From contig JAIRZM010000013.1 of the NCBI GenBank assembly GCA_031267235.1, forward strand, positions 1 through 35,850: a DNA stretch of 35,850 bases, read 5' to 3'. The position numbers and the translations under genes are program-made. The stretch comes from Holosporaceae bacterium (GTDB lineage Bacteria > Pseudomonadota > Alphaproteobacteria > UBA3830). Of this stretch, positions 34,426-35,850 are shown in pieces (the stretch's first letter is position 1; each line of letters opens with the position of its first letter). The notes under the pieces were generated by a model. The model saw nothing but the letters and a program-made list of their open reading frames with translations. It searched no databases and had not been told where the DNA came from.

Positions 34426-35847
34426 CTAATCATGAGCGAAGACGATTGCTCCAGAAGCCGAGCCATTGAACTCCTTAACTTTTTTGAATCCTAATTTCGT
34501 TAATTTGTCGTAAATTCTCTGGAATTGATCACTTTGAACCGTTTTGGTTCCGCATATAATCAGCGAATTTTTATTAAATTTATTGAAATCGAACACTCTT
34601 TCTATTTTGCATGCGAATCCGCTGTAATAGTCAATAAAATGTTGATATCTGTCTAACTGCAGTGCATCGTCAATGTCATATTCATCATCTGTTTCTTGCA
34701 TTTTATCGCTCAACCAAAATAGTCTTTTTCCGGATTTGTCTTGATTCACCAAATATTCAAAAAAGAAATGATCGCTTTTGCGATGTTCCCATACGTCCAA
34801 CACCAAATTTTTAGAATAACCCACTGAATTCCAGGCACATATGGCCACAGCTGCTACGCTAATGCAGCGCGTCAGTCTTTTGCTATTGGATAAAAATACG
34901 GCAAACGCAGGAATAAATAGCAGGATAGTCGGAACCAAATAGTAATTGGACGTTAGGTTTAAAAGCGCGTAGGCGAAAGCGTATCCTCCGCCGGCAAATA
35001 ACAAAGAATCTGTCTCTGTCATAGACTCCTTTTTTATCAATATCTTGTGTGCTCTCGTTAGCATAAGCAGCAGAACCAAATATAATAAGGGCTCCGCATC
35101 GAACTGGCGAAGAGGAAAGTCCGAAATGTTTGTAACCATCGTCGCATAGGCCTTTTCATGCGTTTTGAAAAATAACCGATAAATGTAGATGGCAATAAAA
35201 ACTACAGAATTCAAGAGCAGAGCATAATTAAAGATTTTATCCTTTCGAGATAAATTATCCGATAGTAAACTTACAATTGCGATAATAGCTATGGCTCCGA
35301 AAACCGGCTCCTTTAGATAAGTTGCATAAGCGGCTGCCAGGAATGCTAATGCGTAATATCCTGTAGACTGCTCCGCATGAGCTTTATGTCTGCATAGCAT
35401 AAAAGCGCTCAGCATGAAAAAAATCATTCGCTCGCTGTAAAAACAATTCATGTGAATTCGCATAAAGCCTGAAGCTGCAAATAATGTCAGCAGAGAAAAT
35501 AGGGAAAACAGGTAGTTATTGGTAATTTTATGGAGAAAAGCAAATAGCATCAGGCTGGCTAATATCATCATAACGCATGTGTAAGCATAATGAGCAAAAG
35601 CCGTACTTCCATAGGGAAACAACAGCAGAATCGAATAATCTCCCAAACCCAACGGCCAAAATCTGGCACTCCAGGTGCTGGCGTGTGATGGCTTTCCAAT
35701 GGCGGTGGTCATTAAAAGTTGGTAATCGTCACCGGATAAAACGTTGTGAAAAACCCAATTAGCTTCCCATAAAATACAACAACATATCAGCAAAAGACCT
35801 GAAGCTAACACAAAGTAGCTAATTGTTTTTTGGTGAACGTTTTTCAT
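34426..35847 (-). CDS. Polytopic membrane protein, GT-C glycosyltransferase-like
   Basis: A 473-residue protein with an N-terminal membrane helix, a short loop with SGDDYQLL (acidic pair after helix 1, as in GT-C enzymes), about ten further membrane segments, a YLKEPVFG loop, and a ~110-residue C-terminal soluble part. I do not recognise the exact family; a GT-C-type envelope sugar transferase is the best guess from topology, the acidic motif and the neighbouring GT39 and GT2 genes. The ATG lies three bases from the right edge, so an upstream start cannot be excluded. It ends 104 bp before the GT39 gene; that gap contains nothing recognisable. Confidence 0.6.
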   Translation of the reverse strand: MKNVHQKTISYFVLASGLLLICCCILWEANWVFHNVLSGDDYQLLMTTAIGKPSHASTWSARFWPLGLGDYSILLLFPYGSTAFAHYAYTCVMMILASLMLFAFLHKITNNYLFSLFSLLTLFAASGFMRIHMNCFYSERMIFFMLSAFMLCRHKAHAEQSTGYYALAFLAAAYATYLKEPVFGAIAIIAIVSLLSDNLSRKDKIFNYALLLNSVVFIAIYIYRLFFKTHEKAYATMVTNISDFPLRQFDAEPLLYLVLLLMLTRAHKILIKKESMTETDSLLFAGGGYAFAYALLNLTSNYYLVPTILLFIPAFAVFLSNSKRLTRCISVAAVAICAWNSVGYSKNLVLDVWEHRKSDHFFFEYLVNQDKSGKRLFWLSDKMQETDDEYDIDDALQLDRYQHFIDYYSGFACKIERVFDFNKFNKNSLIICGTKTVQSDQFQRIYDKLTKLGFKKVKEFNGSASGAIVFAHD

Positions 35848-35850
35848 GGA

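Overview
The window looks like a chromosomal segment of an alphaproteobacterium. The strongest taxonomic pointers are a short gene matching the alphaproteobacterial F1-ATPase inhibitor subunit zeta (DUF1476 family), the ssb-gyrA gene order, and a Caulobacter-style cpa/tad gene order. The moderately AT-rich sequence and the frequent TTG/GTG starts fit, but do not prove, a host-associated or poorly sampled lineage. No rRNA, tRNA, CRISPR array, intact IS element or prophage was recognised.

Layout from left to right: (1) the 3' part of a gene for a secreted TadG-like adhesin paralogue, running off the left edge on the plus strand; (2) a minus-strand group ssb-gyrA-ugpC (single-strand binding protein, DNA gyrase A, orphan ABC-sugar-type ATPase), divergent from plus-strand mutS; (3) a tight minus-strand Tad (type IVc) pilus operon, cpaA-cpaB-cpaC-cpaD-cpaE-cpaF-tadB-tadC, from 18115 down to 9234; (4) a small plus-strand pair, ATPase inhibitor zeta and an enoyl-CoA hydratase, overlapping by 11 bp; (5) a second minus-strand pilus region with a TadE pseudopilin, a 1096-aa secreted protein of unknown family, and an 1861-aa TadG-like giant whose pseudo-VWA domain is interrupted by about 1,200 residues of duplicated, cysteine-rich modules; (6) a divergent DsbA-like thiol oxidoreductase and an MFS transporter on the plus strand; (7) a minus-strand envelope glycosylation group (GT-C-like membrane protein, GT39/PMT-like transferase, GtrB-like GT2).

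How it may work: CpaF powers, TadB/TadC form the inner-membrane platform, CpaC with CpaD and CpaB form the outer-membrane channel and its gating parts, CpaE localises the machine, and CpaA processes prepilins including TadE. No Flp/PilA major pilin and no TadD is visible here. The TadG-like giants would be the cell-surface or tip components. Their many cysteines, and the DsbA-like gene divergent from the largest one, suggest an oxidatively folded adhesin. A run of ten C/G lies in the 337-bp region between those two genes and could act as a phase-variation switch. The paralogue at the left edge shares the C-terminal about 380 residues, so this is a dispersed, modular adhesin family.

The most novel-looking part is region 5: the repeat-expanded TadG-like giant, its six-cysteine module, the unknown 1096-aa partner and the divergent DsbA. 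Everything about function in that region beyond the domain similarities is inference.
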